This document shows positions 28,287 through 37,711 of a stretch of DNA of 64,000 bases, piece after piece. Position numbers and translations under genes: made by a program. The stretch is from Mesorhizobium sp. RMAD-H1 (GTDB lineage: Bacteria; Pseudomonadota; Alphaproteobacteria; Rhizobiales; Rhizobiaceae), in the NCBI RefSeq assembly GCF_014191375.1, contig NZ_JACHWN010000005.1, forward strand, positions 124,001 to 188,000, read 5' to 3'. The stretch's first letter is position 1; each line of letters opens with the position of its first letter. The notes beneath the pieces are model-generated. The model had not been told where the DNA came from and made no database searches. It saw only the letters and a list, made by a program, of their open reading frames with translations.

Positions 28287-30100
28287 CACGACTCGGCCGG
28301 GAGATCGACGATGAACCGCGCACCCAGATAATGATCGGGGGAGGCGGCACCTGGCGACGCAGGATCGACGATGTTTTCCGCCGTCAGCGTGCCGCCATGC
28401 GCCTCGACGATCTGCCGGCTGATCGAGAGGCCGAGGCCGGAATTCTGGCCGAAAGCTTCAGCCGACGGCCTGTCGGTATAGAAGCGCTCGAAAATGCGCT
28501 CGATATTCTCCGCGCCAATGCCGGGGCCGTTGTCCTCGACAAGGATGCGGATCCGGTTGCCGGAATAATTGAGGGTCACGGTGATCAGCCCCGTATCGTC
28601 AGGCACGAAGGAGCGGGCGTTCTCGATGAGGTTCGAGACGACCTGGCTCAACCGCAGATCATGACCGGAAACGAAGAAGCCCTTGCGCCCGGGCGGCAGC
28701 TTGCCGACCTTCAGCTCGATCTTCGTTCCGGACTTGTTGCGCTGCACCTCCTGCGCCGCGGCGACGAGATTGGTCAGCAGCGCCTTGATATCGACCCTTT
28801 CCGACTGCTCGCGCGCCAGCTCCGCATCCAGACGCGAAGCGTCTGAAATATCGGTGATGAGCCGGTCGAGGCGGCGCACATCGTGCTGGATGATGTCGAG
28901 CAGGCGCTTGCGCGATTCTTCCGTCTTGGCGAGCGGCAGCGTCTCGACGGCGCTTCTGAGCGAGGTCAGCGGGTTCTTCAGCTCGTGGCTGACATCGGCG
29001 GCGAAGCTCTCGATCGCATCGATGCGCGCATAGAGCGCGTTGGTCATGGCACGGATCGAAGCGGAGAGATGGCCGACCTCGTCCTGCCGGTCGGAGAAAT
29101 CCGGTATCTCCACACGGCTCTTGACGCCATAGCGGACGCGGTCCGCGGCGGCCGACAGCCGGCGCAGCGGATTGGCGATGGTGGATGCGAGGAACAGCGA
29201 CAGGATGACCATGACCACGGAAACGACCGCGAAGACGCGGAAGATGGCGTGACGCTCGCCCTGCACGATCTTGTCGATATCACCGCCCTGGGTCGAGAGC
29301 AGCAGCACGCCGAGCACCGCACGGAAGCGCTGGACGGGGACGGCGACGGAGACGACCAGCTCGCCCTGTTCGTTGCGGCGCTGCGCCGTGGCGGGAGAGC
29401 CGGTCAGCGCCTTGACGACCTCCGGCAGGGCCGAGCCGTTGCCGCCAGGCTGCTCCTGATCGAGCGGCAGGCTCCCGGTCTGGTAGAAATGCGAGATCCA
29501 GTCGATGAAACGTTCGACCAGTCCGCGCTCCTCGGTTTCGATCGGCGGCAGCTCGTAGCGCAGCACCTGCCCGTGCGAATAGGAATAGAGGCGGCTTGAA
29601 TCGAGCAGCAGATTGGCATCGCGGTCATAGATGCGGGCGCGCGTGCTGGTCGGCGAGATCAGCCGCCGCAGCAGGGGCGCCACCCGCTCCGGATTGATCG
29701 GGAACTCCCAGTTTTCGGGCGAATCGGGGGAGGGGGTTATGCTCTGGCCGGCCTGCAGCTCGAGCAGCTTTTCCGGATCGATGGCGATAGAGTTGGTATC
29801 GACCGTCGCCGACGCGGCGATGGCGCCGGCAATGATCTCGCCCTGGGTCATCAGGCTCTCGATCTTGGCGCCGACCAGCTCATCGCGGAACTGGTTCAAA
29901 TACATGATGCCGGAGACGAGCACCGCCAGCGCCGCCAGATTGAGGAACAGGATGCGGCGGGTAAGGCTGGAGAAGACATAATGGCCGAGCAGACGGCGCG
30001 CCGGCGAGAACAGGCGGCGCATCAGAAGCGAGCGCTGCCGGCGCGCGCGACGTTCCCTGCTTACGCCTGTGACGGCACTGTTCTCGGCTTCTGCCACCAT
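28286..30100 (-). CDS. chvG: Two-component sensor kinase ChvG/ExoS
   Basis: 604 residues. Membrane segments near 50-68 and 286-306 enclose a periplasmic sensor domain of about 215 residues. A HAMP region follows, then the H box FAADVSHELKNPLTSL (His372), N box SNLIENARSF, G boxes EDNGPGIG and NSGLGLSISRQIVEAHGG. In Agrobacterium, Sinorhizobium and Brucella (BvrS) this kinase responds to acidity and envelope state and controls exopolysaccharide, flagella and host interaction. Its gene follows chvI and overlaps hprK. Confidence 0.95.
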   Translation of the reverse strand: MVAEAENSAVTGVSRERRARRQRSLLMRRLFSPARRLLGHYVFSSLTRRILFLNLAALAVLVSGIMYLNQFRDELVGAKIESLMTQGEIIAGAIAASATVDTNSIAIDPEKLLELQAGQSITPSPDSPENWEFPINPERVAPLLRRLISPTSTRARIYDRDANLLLDSSRLYSYSHGQVLRYELPPIETEERGLVERFIDWISHFYQTGSLPLDQEQPGGNGSALPEVVKALTGSPATAQRRNEQGELVVSVAVPVQRFRAVLGVLLLSTQGGDIDKIVQGERHAIFRVFAVVSVVMVILSLFLASTIANPLRRLSAAADRVRYGVKSRVEIPDFSDRQDEVGHLSASIRAMTNALYARIDAIESFAADVSHELKNPLTSLRSAVETLPLAKTEESRKRLLDIIQHDVRRLDRLITDISDASRLDAELAREQSERVDIKALLTNLVAAAQEVQRNKSGTKIELKVGKLPPGRKGFFVSGHDLRLSQVVSNLIENARSFVPDDTGLITVTLNYSGNRIRILVEDNGPGIGAENIERIFERFYTDRPSAEAFGQNSGLGLSISRQIVEAHGGTLTAENIVDPASPGAASPDHYLGARFIVDLPAES

Positions 30101-30147
30101 AATGCGGATCGTGATTCCTGTTCAGCCCCCGCCCTGAGGCAAGGCGA

Positions 30148-30849
30148 TCACGCCTCGCGGAAGCGGTATCCAACCCCGTAGAGCGTCTCGATCATCTCGA
30201 AGCTGTCGTCAACCGCCTTGAACTTCTTGCGAAGGCGCTTGATGTGGCTATCGATGGTGCGATCGTCAACATATACCTGCTCATCATAAGCCGCATCCAT
30301 CAGCGCGTCACGGCTTTTCACGACGCCGGGGCGCTGTGCCAGGGAATGCAGGATGAGGAATTCGGTAACCGTCAGCGTCACCGGCTCGCCCTTCCAGGTG
30401 CATGTATGACGCTCCTGGTCCATGACCAATTGGCCGCGCTCCAGCGATTTCGATTGCTGGCCGGTCGGCTTCACCGTGCCGTCGCGGGCCGCCACGCGGC
30501 GCAGCACCGCCTTGACGCGCTCCACGAGAAGCCGCTGCGAGAACGGCTTGGTGATGAAATCGTCGGCGCCCATCTTCAACCCGAAGAGCTCATCGATCTC
30601 GTCGTCCTTGGAGGTGAGAAAAATGACGGGCAGATCGGATTTCTGGCGCAGGCGGCGCAAAAGCTCCATCCCGTCCATGCGCGGCATCTTGATATCGAAG
30701 ATGGCGAGATTGGGCGGACGGGCCATCAGGCCGTCAAGCGCCGAAGCACCGTCGGTATATGTCTCAACACGATAGCCTTCCGATTCCAGCGCGATGGAAA
30801 CCGAGGTCAGAATGTTGCGATCGTCATCAACGAGCGCAATCGTCTGCAT
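30148..30849 (-). CDS. chvI: Two-component response regulator ChvI
   Basis: OmpR-family regulator of about 233 residues from [12 protein letters not shown]. The receiver domain has the acidic pair Asp8-Asp10, the phosphorylated Asp52 in [12 protein letters not shown] and the Lys of LTSKDDE; the winged-helix domain ends with [14 protein letters not shown] and GVGYRFREA. Two in-frame ATGs each have a ribosome site (30849 with GGGAG, 30867 with AGGAGAGG); the former matches known ChvI N-termini. It is divergent from pckA, which in Agrobacterium is in the same locus and under ChvI influence. Confidence 0.95.
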   Translation of the reverse strand: MQTIALVDDDRNILTSVSIALESEGYRVETYTDGASALDGLMARPPNLAIFDIKMPRMDGMELLRRLRQKSDLPVIFLTSKDDEIDELFGLKMGADDFITKPFSQRLLVERVKAVLRRVAARDGTVKPTGQQSKSLERGQLVMDQERHTCTWKGEPVTLTVTEFLILHSLAQRPGVVKSRDALMDAAYDEQVYVDDRTIDSHIKRLRKKFKAVDDSFEMIETLYGVGYRFREA

Positions 30850-31192
30850 TGCTGGTATCTCCCTCATGCGGCGCCTCTCCTTAAACGTCAAATCAGTCGG
30901 CAACAGGATTTCAGTCGACGCGCTTTTGCAGGACAAATTAGGTACAAAATGTGGCATAGCACTTTTCCTGCCCGGAAAACAAATGTTCCGGCCATCAACA
31001 CGCCAGAGTTGTCAAACCCGGACATCTTCCCGCTATTGGCATTTTTAAACGATTTAATTTTTTTTGATAATTTTTAAATCGATTAATCGTTTGAAATTAT
31101 TCGGCTTTTCTGTTGTCAAAAATTCGGGCTGTCCTTTCCTGGTTCCTGGAGGGAAGCCTTTATCAAATTTTGACCAGATTGGCGGAGAGACA
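30850..31192. promoter_or_regulatory. Divergent chvI / pckA control region
   Basis: 343 bases without a gene, markedly AT-rich between about 31040 and 31100. Visible symmetry: CCGGAA (30972-30977) / TTCCGG (30986-30991); AAACGATT (31047-31054) / AATCGTTT (31085-31092); and the perfect palindrome CGATTAATCG at 31080-31089. The GGCGGAGAG ribosome site of pckA lies at about 31181-31189. The palindromes are plausible operators, but no known ChvI site could be matched with confidence. Confidence 0.5.
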
Positions 31193-32803
31193 ATGAAAGA
31201 GACCGGCATCCGCAATGCGGCCGCTTCCATCACAGCTTCAGGACTGAAGGATATCTCCGCAGTCTTTTATAATCTCGGACCGGCAGAGCTTTACGAGCAT
31301 TCGATCCGGCGCGGCGAGGCGGAACTGACCGCTCATGGCGCGCTGGCCGCCCGCACCGGCCAGCATACGGGCCGCTCGGCAAAGGACAAGTTCATCGTCC
31401 GCGACGCCGACACCGACCCACATATCTGGTGGTACAACAACAAGGCGATGAGCCGGGAGGCCTTCGACGCGCTGCACGCCGATTTCATCGAGCACGCCCG
31501 GGGCAAGGAGCTCTTCGTGCAGGACCTGATCGGCGGGGCGGATGCAGATTACAGCCTGCGCGCCCGCGTCATCACCGAATATGCTTGGCATTCCCTCTTC
31601 ATCCGCAATCTGCTGATCCGCCCCGATGCGGGCGCTCTCGCCTCCTTCGTGCCTGACATGACGATCATCGACCTGCCGTCCTTCCGCGCCGATCCGGCGC
31701 GCCATGGCTGCCGCAGCGAGACGGTGATCGCGGTCGACCTCACCCGGATGATCGTGCTGATCGGCGGAACCTCCTATGCGGGCGAAATGAAGAAATCCGT
31801 CTTCACCGCGCTCAACTACATCCTGCCGCCCAAGGGCGTGATGCCGATGCACTGCTCCGCGAACCAGGGAGCGGACGGCGACACGGCGGTGTTCTTCGGC
31901 CTGTCGGGCACCGGCAAGACGACGCTTTCCGCCGATCCCAGGCGCACGCTGATCGGCGACGACGAGCATGGCTGGGGCGCGCACGGCGTCTTCAACTTCG
32001 AAGGCGGCTGCTACGCCAAGACCATCCGGCTTTCGGCGGAAGCGGAGCCGGAAATCTTCGCCACGACCAGGCGTTTCGGCACGGTGCTGGAAAATGTCGT
32101 GCTCGATCAGAACCGCGTGCCGGACTTCGATGATGGATCGCTCACGGAGAACACGCGCTGCGCCTATCCGCTCGATTTCATCCCCAATGCCAGCGCTACC
32201 GGCAAGGCGGGGCAGCCCAAGAACATCATCATGCTGACGGCGGATGCCTTCGGCGTTCTGCCGCCGATCGCCCGACTGACGCCGGCGCAGGCGATGTATC
32301 ACTTCCTCTCCGGCTATACCGCCAAGGTGGCGGGCACGGAGAAGGGCGTCACCGAACCGGAAGCGACGTTCTCGACCTGCTTCGGCGCGCCTTTCATGCC
32401 GCGCCATCCCAGCGAATACGGCAATCTCCTGCGCCGGCTCATCGCCGAGCACGGTGTCGATTGCTGGCTGGTCAATACCGGCTGGACGGGCGGCGCCTAT
32501 GGCACGGGCAGCCGGATGCCAATCAAGGCGACGCGCGCGCTGCTGACCGCCGCGCTCGACGGCTCCCTGAAGAACGCGGCGTTCCGCACCGATCCGAATT
32601 TCGGCTTCGCAGTGCCGGTGGCGGTACCCGGCGTCGATGCGGCCATTCTCGATCCACGCTCAACCTGGACCGACAAGACCGCCTATGACGCACAGGCGAC
32701 GAAGCTGGTCCGGATGTTCGTCGCCAATTTCGAGAAGTTCGAAAGCCATGTGGACGGCGAGGTGAGGGGAGCGGCCCCCGGCCTGGCGCTCGCCGCCGAG
32801 TGA
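31193..32803 (+). CDS. pckA: Phosphoenolpyruvate carboxykinase (ATP)
   Basis: Converts oxaloacetate to phosphoenolpyruvate for gluconeogenesis. 536 residues from ATG 31193, behind GGAGAG. Signature blocks: [16 protein letters not shown] (substrate arginine), [20 protein letters not shown]-loop [14 protein letters not shown] (235-248), IGDDEHGWG (metal-binding Asp) and [15 protein letters not shown] near the end. Divergent from chvI and followed by its own terminator, so it is monocistronic. Confidence 0.97.
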   Translation: MKETGIRNAAASITASGLKDISAVFYNLGPAELYEHSIRRGEAELTAHGALAARTGQHTGRSAKDKFIVRDADTDPHIWWYNNKAMSREAFDALHADFIEHARGKELFVQDLIGGADADYSLRARVITEYAWHSLFIRNLLIRPDAGALASFVPDMTIIDLPSFRADPARHGCRSETVIAVDLTRMIVLIGGTSYAGEMKKSVFTALNYILPPKGVMPMHCSANQGADGDTAVFFGLSGTGKTTLSADPRRTLIGDDEHGWGAHGVFNFEGGCYAKTIRLSAEAEPEIFATTRRFGTVLENVVLDQNRVPDFDDGSLTENTRCAYPLDFIPNASATGKAGQPKNIIMLTADAFGVLPPIARLTPAQAMYHFLSGYTAKVAGTEKGVTEPEATFSTCFGAPFMPRHPSEYGNLLRRLIAEHGVDCWLVNTGWTGGAYGTGSRMPIKATRALLTAALDGSLKNAAFRTDPNFGFAVPVAVPGVDAAILDPRSTWTDKTAYDAQATKLVRMFVANFEKFESHVDGEVRGAAPGLALAAE

Positions 32804-32829
32804 TATTCTGCTAGAGGGGAGGAGGAAGG

Positions 32830-32860
32830 ACCCGGCGGGAAACCGCCGGGTCTTTGTGTT
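32830..32860 (+). terminator. Rho-independent terminator of pckA
   Basis: A 9-bp stem ACCCGGCGG (32830-32838) / CCGCCGGGT (32843-32851) with a GAAA tetraloop and a TCTTTGTGTTT tail, 27 bases after the stop codon. Confidence 0.9.
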
Positions 32861-32900
32861 TGCGTTAGAATATGAGGCCCGATCTGCTATATCTCCCTTA

Positions 32901-33338
32901 ATGGAACAGAACCGCCGCCAGATTCGCATCAACCAGCGCATATTGGTCCACGAGGATGACCTCGAGGAGACGTTCATCCGCGCGGCGGGGCCGGGTGGGC
33001 AGAACGTCAACAAGGTCTCGACCGCGGTGCAATTGCGGTTCAGGGCAGCGCGGGCCGGATTGCCCGAGGATGTCCTGCAGCGCCTCGTCAAGCTGGCAGG
33101 CCAGCGCGCCACCAAGGAGGGCGACATACTCATCGAGGCGAGCCGCTACCGCACGCAGGAGCGCAACCGCGAGGACGCGCGGGAGCGGCTCATCGCCCTG
33201 ATCACCAGGGCGGCCGAGCCGCCGCCGCCGCCGCGCAAGAAGACCAGGCCTTCGAAAGGCGCCGTCGAAAGGCGGCTCAAGGAAAAAGCCGGCCGTTCCG
33301 GCATCAAGAAGATGCGCGGGCGGGTTACAGGCGATTAA
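32901..33338 (+). CDS. arfB: Alternative ribosome-rescue factor ArfB (YaeJ type)
   Basis: 145 residues. Peptidyl-tRNA hydrolase that frees ribosomes stalled without a stop codon. The catalytic GGQ (32-34) lies in RAAGPGGQNVNKVSTAVQL, and the basic C-terminal tail that enters the mRNA channel is present (PRKKTRPSKGAVERRLKEKAGRSGIKKMRG). The length rules out a full release factor. It lies just after the pckA terminator; no clear ribosome site precedes the ATG. Confidence 0.92.
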   Translation: MEQNRRQIRINQRILVHEDDLEETFIRAAGPGGQNVNKVSTAVQLRFRAARAGLPEDVLQRLVKLAGQRATKEGDILIEASRYRTQERNREDARERLIALITRAAEPPPPPRKKTRPSKGAVERRLKEKAGRSGIKKMRGRVTGD

Positions 33339-33425
33339 TATTGCGGGCAGCCGCGACTTTCCATTTGCGAATTTAAGTGCGAAATTATTTGGCGATTCAT
33401 TTGCAACGACCAAGGAGAGCGGAAG

Positions 33426-33872
33426 ATGAGCATGTTCGACTTTGTCAAATCTGTCGGAACAAAGCTTGGCATCGGCGACGGCGCGCCGCAGGCGGACGAC
33501 CTGAAGAAGGAGCTCGATTCGCATAATCTCGGCACCAGTGGCGTGCAGGTGAGCACGGATGGCGACAAGGCGATCCTGAAGGGCAATGTGAACGATCAGT
33601 CCGCCTTCGAGAAGGCGGTCATCGCGGTCGGCAATACGCTCGGCGTTTCCAAGGTCGAGGCATCGGAACTGAAGGTGGGCAACGGCGCCGCCTCCGCACC
33701 GGTCCTCTATACGGTCAAGAAGGGCGACAATCTCTGGAAGATCGCCGAGGCGCAGTATGGTAAGGGCAATGGTGCGAAATACACCCAGATATTCGAAGCC
33801 AACAAGCCGATGCTGAGCGATCCGGACAAGATCTATCCGGGTCAGGTGCTGCGCATACCGCCGCTGAGCTGA
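33426..33872 (+). CDS. BON and LysM domain protein (Kbp/YgaU-like)
   Basis: 148 residues. N-terminal MSMFDFVKSVGTKLGI, a BON-like fold around 25-90 (LKKELDSHNLGTSGVQVSTDGDKAILKGNV) and a C-terminal LysM domain (YTVKKGDNLWKIAEAQYGKG ... ANKPMLSDPDKIYPGQVLRIP). The order BON then LysM matches E. coli Kbp (YgaU), a cytoplasmic potassium-binding protein. No signal peptide is seen, which fits that model better than a peptidoglycan role. AAGGAGAG precedes the ATG. Confidence 0.85.
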   Translation: MSMFDFVKSVGTKLGIGDGAPQADDLKKELDSHNLGTSGVQVSTDGDKAILKGNVNDQSAFEKAVIAVGNTLGVSKVEASELKVGNGAASAPVLYTVKKGDNLWKIAEAQYGKGNGAKYTQIFEANKPMLSDPDKIYPGQVLRIPPLS

Positions 33873-33935
33873 TCTGCGAGAAACAGGCACGGATTGAGGG
33901 CAATTCGCGCCGCAATATCCGGGCGTAACTCCATC

Positions 33936-34556
33936 ATGACGGATCTGCCGGCAGGCCTGCGCTATCTTCCGGATCACTTCGACCGGGCGGAACAGGAAGC
34001 GCTGGTTGATGCTGTCAGGCAGATCGTTGCCGAGGCGCCGCTCTTCACCCCTGCCATGCCGAAGACCGGCAAGGAAATGAGCGTGCGCATGACCAATTGC
34101 GGCGCACTCGGCTGGGTGACCGACAAGGATCGCGGCTATCGCTACCAGCCCACCCATCCCGTGACCGGCCGCCCCTGGCCGGCGATCCCCGACATGCTCA
34201 TGACGCTCTGGCGCGAGGTCTCGGACTATCCGCACCCGCCGGAAGCCTGTCTTATCAATTTCTACACGGACAAGGCGAAGATGGGCCTGCATCAGGACCG
34301 CGACGAAAGCGCGTTCGACGCGCCGGTGGTCTCCGTCTCGCTCGGCGACGCCTGCCTGTTCCGGGTCGGCGGCACGAAGCGCGGCGATCCGACACGATCC
34401 TTCAAACTCAAAAGCGGTGATGTCGTGGTGCTCGGCGGCGAGGCCCGGCTTGCCTTCCACGGCGTCGACCGCGTCTATCCCGGCACCTCGACATTGTTGA
34501 AGAATGGCGGGCGGATCAACTTAACAATGCGTCGGGTGACGAAGGCGAGCGGATAA
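33936..34556 (+). CDS. alkB: Alpha-ketoglutarate-dependent alkylation repair dioxygenase AlkB
   Basis: 206 residues from ATG 33936. Oxidatively removes methyl groups from 1-methyladenine and 3-methylcytosine. The iron ligands are His119 and Asp121 (GLHQDRDE) and His175 (AFHGVDR); RINLTMRR (193-200) is the RxNxTxR motif that binds 2-oxoglutarate. All are intact. Convergent with coaA, with a large palindrome between them. Confidence 0.95.
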   Translation: MTDLPAGLRYLPDHFDRAEQEALVDAVRQIVAEAPLFTPAMPKTGKEMSVRMTNCGALGWVTDKDRGYRYQPTHPVTGRPWPAIPDMLMTLWREVSDYPHPPEACLINFYTDKAKMGLHQDRDESAFDAPVVSVSLGDACLFRVGGTKRGDPTRSFKLKSGDVVVLGGEARLAFHGVDRVYPGTSTLLKNGGRINLTMRRVTKASG

Positions 34557-34586
34557 TTCTGAGCCGTTGTGACGGGTGGAAAGGTC

Positions 34587-34627
34587 GAGGCATGGATCCC
34601 AGTGCTTGTCACTGGGATCCATGCCTC
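34587..34627. repeat. Large palindrome between alkB and coaA
   Basis: A perfect 18-bp stem, GAGGCATGGATCCCAGTG (34587-34604) and CACTGGGATCCATGCCTC (34610-34627), with a 5-nt loop CTTGT. It has no T-run, so it resembles the palindromic repeats common in alphaproteobacteria more than a classical terminator, though it may stop convergent transcripts. Its right flank TCCATGCCTCT closely matches TCCACGCCTCT of the 29-nt repeat. Confidence 0.8.
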
Positions 34628-34690
34628 TGCGGTGCCGTGGTCGCAATATGGAAAAATTCAGGCACTCATTCGTACCAGAACAGAAGGCGC

Positions 34691-35659
34691 TCAAATCTTC
34701 CTCAGCGCCACTTCCTCGACCAGATGGTTCTTGCCCTTGCGCAGGATCAGGTCGGCGCGCGGGCGGGTCGGCAGGATATTTTCCTTGAGGTTCTTCAGAT
34801 TGATGTTGTTCCAGAGCCCCTCGGCGATGGAGAGGGCGGCTTCCTCCGACAGCTGGGAATAGCGATGGAAGAAGGATTGCGGATCGCGGAAGGCGGTCTC
34901 GCGCAGCCGCATGAAGCGATCGGAATACCATTTGCGGATTTGCGCGATTTCCGCATCGATATAGATCGAGAAATCGAAGAAATCGGAGACGAAGGGCACC
35001 ATCTTGCCGTCTTCCGGCAGATCACGGACCTGCAGGACGTTGATGCCCTCGAAAATCAGGATGTCCGGGCGGTCGATGAGGACATATTCGCCCGGCACCA
35101 CGTCATAGGTGAGGTGCGAATAGACCGGCGCGCGGACATTGCGCATCCCCGCCTTGATCGAGGACAGGAAGCGCAACACGGCGCCGACATCATAGCTCTC
35201 GGGAAAGCCCTTGCGCTCCATCAGGTTTTCGGCGCGCAGCGTCGCGTTCGGATAAAGAAATCCGTCGGTCGTCACCAGATCGACCTTGGGGCTCGAAGGC
35301 CAGCGGGCAAGCAGCTCCTTGAGGATACGCGCCGTCGTCGACTTGCCGACGGCGACCGAGCCGGCGATGCCGATGATGAAGGGCGTCTTCACCGCATCGT
35401 CCATCTTCAGGAATTGCTGGCGCTGGCGGAAGAGAAGCTGGCTCGCCTCGACATGGGCCGACAGGAGCCGCGAAAGCGAGAGATAGATGCGGCGGACTTC
35501 CTCGAGATCGATCGGGTCGCCCAGCGAGCGCAGCCTTTTCACCTCGTCATAGGTCAGCGTCAGGGGGGTATCGGCGCGGAATTCCGCCCATTCTTCCGCC
35601 GAAAACAGGCGATAGGGCGAATATTTGCTGGGGCTCAGCTGATCGATCGATTCCCACAT
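34691..35659 (-). CDS. coaA: Type I pantothenate kinase
   Basis: First step of coenzyme A synthesis. About 322 residues from ATG 35659; a TTG at 35704 would add 15 residues and overlap hisE. Signature: the family N-terminus [25 protein letters not shown]-loop [29 protein letters not shown] and [10 protein letters not shown]. It follows hisE after 13 bases, at the end of the histidine gene run, as in many rhizobia. Confidence 0.95.
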   Translation of the reverse strand: MWESIDQLSPSKYSPYRLFSAEEWAEFRADTPLTLTYDEVKRLRSLGDPIDLEEVRRIYLSLSRLLSAHVEASQLLFRQRQQFLKMDDAVKTPFIIGIAGSVAVGKSTTARILKELLARWPSSPKVDLVTTDGFLYPNATLRAENLMERKGFPESYDVGAVLRFLSSIKAGMRNVRAPVYSHLTYDVVPGEYVLIDRPDILIFEGINVLQVRDLPEDGKMVPFVSDFFDFSIYIDAEIAQIRKWYSDRFMRLRETAFRDPQSFFHRYSQLSEEAALSIAEGLWNNINLKNLKENILPTRPRADLILRKGKNHLVEEVALRKI

Positions 35660-35672
35660 CGGCCGCGCGCCT

Positions 35673-35996
35673 TCAGGAGGCTGTTCGTCCGGCCTTTTCC
35701 GCAAGGCCGGATTGCACGGTGCGCCGTTCCAGCTCGGCCAGAACGGCTGAGAGCTCGACGCCTGATATCTTCCAGACGACCAGAAGATGATAGAGAAGGT
35801 CGGCGCTTTCGGTGATGACGCCGTCCTTGTCGCCGGATACGGCAGCGATCACTGTTTCGACTGCTTCCTCGCCGAGCTTCTGGGCAGCCTTGGCGACGCC
35901 TCTCGCGACGAGGCTCGCCGTATAGGAGGAACCGTCCGTCGCGCCAGCCCGCTCGGCCACGATGCGCTCCAGATCATCAAGCGTGAATTCACTCAT
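35673..35996 (-). CDS. hisE: Phosphoribosyl-ATP pyrophosphatase
   Basis: Second step of histidine synthesis, hydrolysis of phosphoribosyl-ATP to phosphoribosyl-AMP. 107 residues, all-alpha MazG-like fold: [27 protein letters not shown] (metal-binding Glu pair) and [13 protein letters not shown]. Start at ATG 35996 with GGGAGG ahead of it. It is separate from HisI, which is not in this window. Confidence 0.95.
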   Translation of the reverse strand: MSEFTLDDLERIVAERAGATDGSSYTASLVARGVAKAAQKLGEEAVETVIAAVSGDKDGVITESADLLYHLLVVWKISGVELSAVLAELERRTVQSGLAEKAGRTAS

Positions 35997-36049
35997 CTGT
36001 CCTCCCGCGCGGGCCGCGCCGCGCTCGGATAAGGCTTTGACTTTTTGCC

Positions 36050-36092
36050 GCATGATCTTGTCCGAAAAGTCTGCAACTTTTCGGGATCATGC
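36050..36092. repeat. RIME-type palindromic element overlapping the hisF stop
   Basis: Outer arms GCATGATC (36050-36057) and GATCATGC (36085-36092) enclose an inner stem CCGAAAAGT (36062-36070) / ACTTTTCGG (36076-36084) with loop CTGCA. Elements of this form are widespread between genes of rhizobia and relatives (RIME-like). This one includes the hisF stop codon and lies before hisE, so it may affect hisF mRNA 3' processing. Confidence 0.75.
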
Positions 36093-36875
36093 GAGGGCGG
36101 GATCGAGCCGCATCGGAACCCCGGCTTCCGCCATATAGCGCTTCGCCTCGCCGATCGTATAGGTGCCGAAGTGAAAAATCGATGCGGCGAGAACCGCCGT
36201 GGCATGGCCGTCGCGGATGCCTGTCACCAGATGATCGAGATTGCCGACGCCGCCGGAGGCGATGACCGGCGCGCGCACGCTATCCGCCACGGCGCGCGTC
36301 AGCGCGATGTCGTAGCCGGCCTTGGTGCCGTCGCGGTCCATGGAGGTGAGCAGGATCTCACCCGCGCCGAGATCGACGACCCTTTGGGCGAATTCTACGG
36401 CATCGATGCCCGTCTTCTCGCGCCCGCCATGGGTGAAGATTTCCCAGCGGTCCGTCTCGCCGGGGGCGGACACCTTCTTGGCATCGATGGCGACGACGAT
36501 GCACTGATTGCCGAATTTATCGGCGGCCTCGGCGACGAAATCCGGATTCTTGACCGCCGCCGTGTTGATGGACACCTTGTCGGCCCCGGCGAGCAGCAGC
36601 TTGCGGATATCGGCCACGCTGCGCACCCCGCCGCCCACCGTAAGCGGCATGAAGCACTGTTCCGCCGTGCGTGCCACCACGTCGAAAATCGTCTCGCGGT
36701 TTTCGGAGGAGGCGGTGATGTCGAGGAAGCAGAGTTCGTCCGCACCGGCGGCGTCATAGGCCTTCGCCGCCTCGACGGGGTCGCCGGCATCGACCAGATC
36801 GACGAAGTTGACGCCCTTGACGACGCGGCCGTCTTTCACATCGAGGCAGGGAATGACACGGGCCTTGAGGGTCAT
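36087..36875 (-). CDS. hisF: Imidazole glycerol phosphate synthase cyclase subunit
   Basis: With HisH it converts PRFAR plus glutamine-derived ammonia to imidazole glycerol phosphate and AICAR. 262 residues, (beta-alpha)8 barrel. Catalytic Asp in [18 protein letters not shown] and the second in VVAIDAKKV; phosphate loops GGGVRSV and [10 protein letters not shown]. Its ATG overlaps the stop of the arginase-like gene (ATGA). The last codons lie within a palindromic repeat. Confidence 0.97.
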   Translation of the reverse strand: MTLKARVIPCLDVKDGRVVKGVNFVDLVDAGDPVEAAKAYDAAGADELCFLDITASSENRETIFDVVARTAEQCFMPLTVGGGVRSVADIRKLLLAGADKVSINTAAVKNPDFVAEAADKFGNQCIVVAIDAKKVSAPGETDRWEIFTHGGREKTGIDAVEFAQRVVDLGAGEILLTSMDRDGTKAGYDIALTRAVADSVRAPVIASGGVGNLDHLVTGIRDGHATAVLAASIFHFGTYTIGEAKRYMAEAGVPMRLDPALA

Positions 36876-37711
36876 TGGATGGCTTCCTTAGCAGCCAAAA
36901 AGTCCACGAGGAGATGTTCGACGACCATCGGAACCTGGTTGTCAGGATCGAATTCGGGATCATAAGCACTGATGGTCAAACCCGAAATCTCCAAACTCCG
37001 CGCAGTATCGCAGAGCGCCTTGCCGAGCGTTTCAGGGCTGGGACCGCCTTTTGTCGCATAACGGTTCACGCGAATGTTATCGGGGTCGAGAATATCGAGG
37101 TCGAGATGAAGATGGGTTCGAAGCTTTCCGGTTGGAAAGAGATCATCCAGCCGCTTTCCGAGGTCTTCGCACGCAACCTGCGCAACAGGCAGGTCCTCAA
37201 GCAATTCAATTTCATCGGCATCAAGATCGCGCGCATCGACGAGAACGCATCGCGAGGGATCGACAGGCTCGAAACCGGGTATCGAAGCAGCCATCGGGCG
37301 CCAACACAGGCCGAGGGTCGTCGCCAGCGCCATGCCGTCCAGAAACCCGTAGGGAGATGTTTCCGGGGTATTCAGGTCGCCGTGCTGATCGAACCATATG
37401 ATGGCCTTGGACCGCTCGCCGGCCACCGCTCCGGCGGCGGTCAGGCAGTTGCCTGTCAATACGACAGGAAAGCGCTGTTCGCTGCAGGCAATGTCCACCG
37501 CCGCGGCAACCGCGCGGCAGACAGCGAAGCCAGTTGCAATTTCGCGGCCTTGGGATTCACCAACCAGGCCGATATCCTTGATCTCGACGCCATGACCTGA
37601 AGCATTCAGCCTGTCGATGATGCCTGAAGCGAGAATGGCTTCCGGCCCCTTGCCGAGGCCATCGCGATAGTGCCCGCTATCATAGCATGCGGTGATGAGG
37701 GTGAGTTTCAT
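36872..37711 (-). CDS. Arginase-superfamily protein inserted between hisA and hisF
   Basis: 279 residues of the ureohydrolase fold. Metal-binding motifs: [13 protein letters not shown] (Asp108, His110, Asp112) and HLDLDILDP (Asp204, Asp206). The first ligand motif, GGDHS in arginase, reads TGNCLTA, so the His is Cys89. A subfamily with GNC and DxHGDxNTPET is, to my memory, annotated only as arginase family, substrate unknown. The start overlaps the hisA stop and its own stop overlaps the hisF start, both as ATGA, so it is translated within the his operon. ProFAR and PRFAR, handled by HisA and HisF, carry a formimino group, and related formimidoylglutamase hydrolyses such a group; a link is speculative. 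Confidence 0.85.
   Translation of the reverse strand: MKLTLITACYDSGHYRDGLGKGPEAILASGIIDRLNASGHGVEIKDIGLVGESQGREIATGFAVCRAVAAAVDIACSEQRFPVVLTGNCLTAAGAVAGERSKAIIWFDQHGDLNTPETSPYGFLDGMALATTLGLCWRPMAASIPGFEPVDPSRCVLVDARDLDADEIELLEDLPVAQVACEDLGKRLDDLFPTGKLRTHLHLDLDILDPDNIRVNRYATKGGPSPETLGKALCDTARSLEISGLTISAYDPEFDPDNQVPMVVEHLLVDFLAAKEAIQ

Noticed and set aside
31045-31086. CtrA sites in the chvI-pckA gap
   Set aside because: TTAA pairs occur at 31045/31054 and 31074/31083, but with five bases between them, not the seven required.
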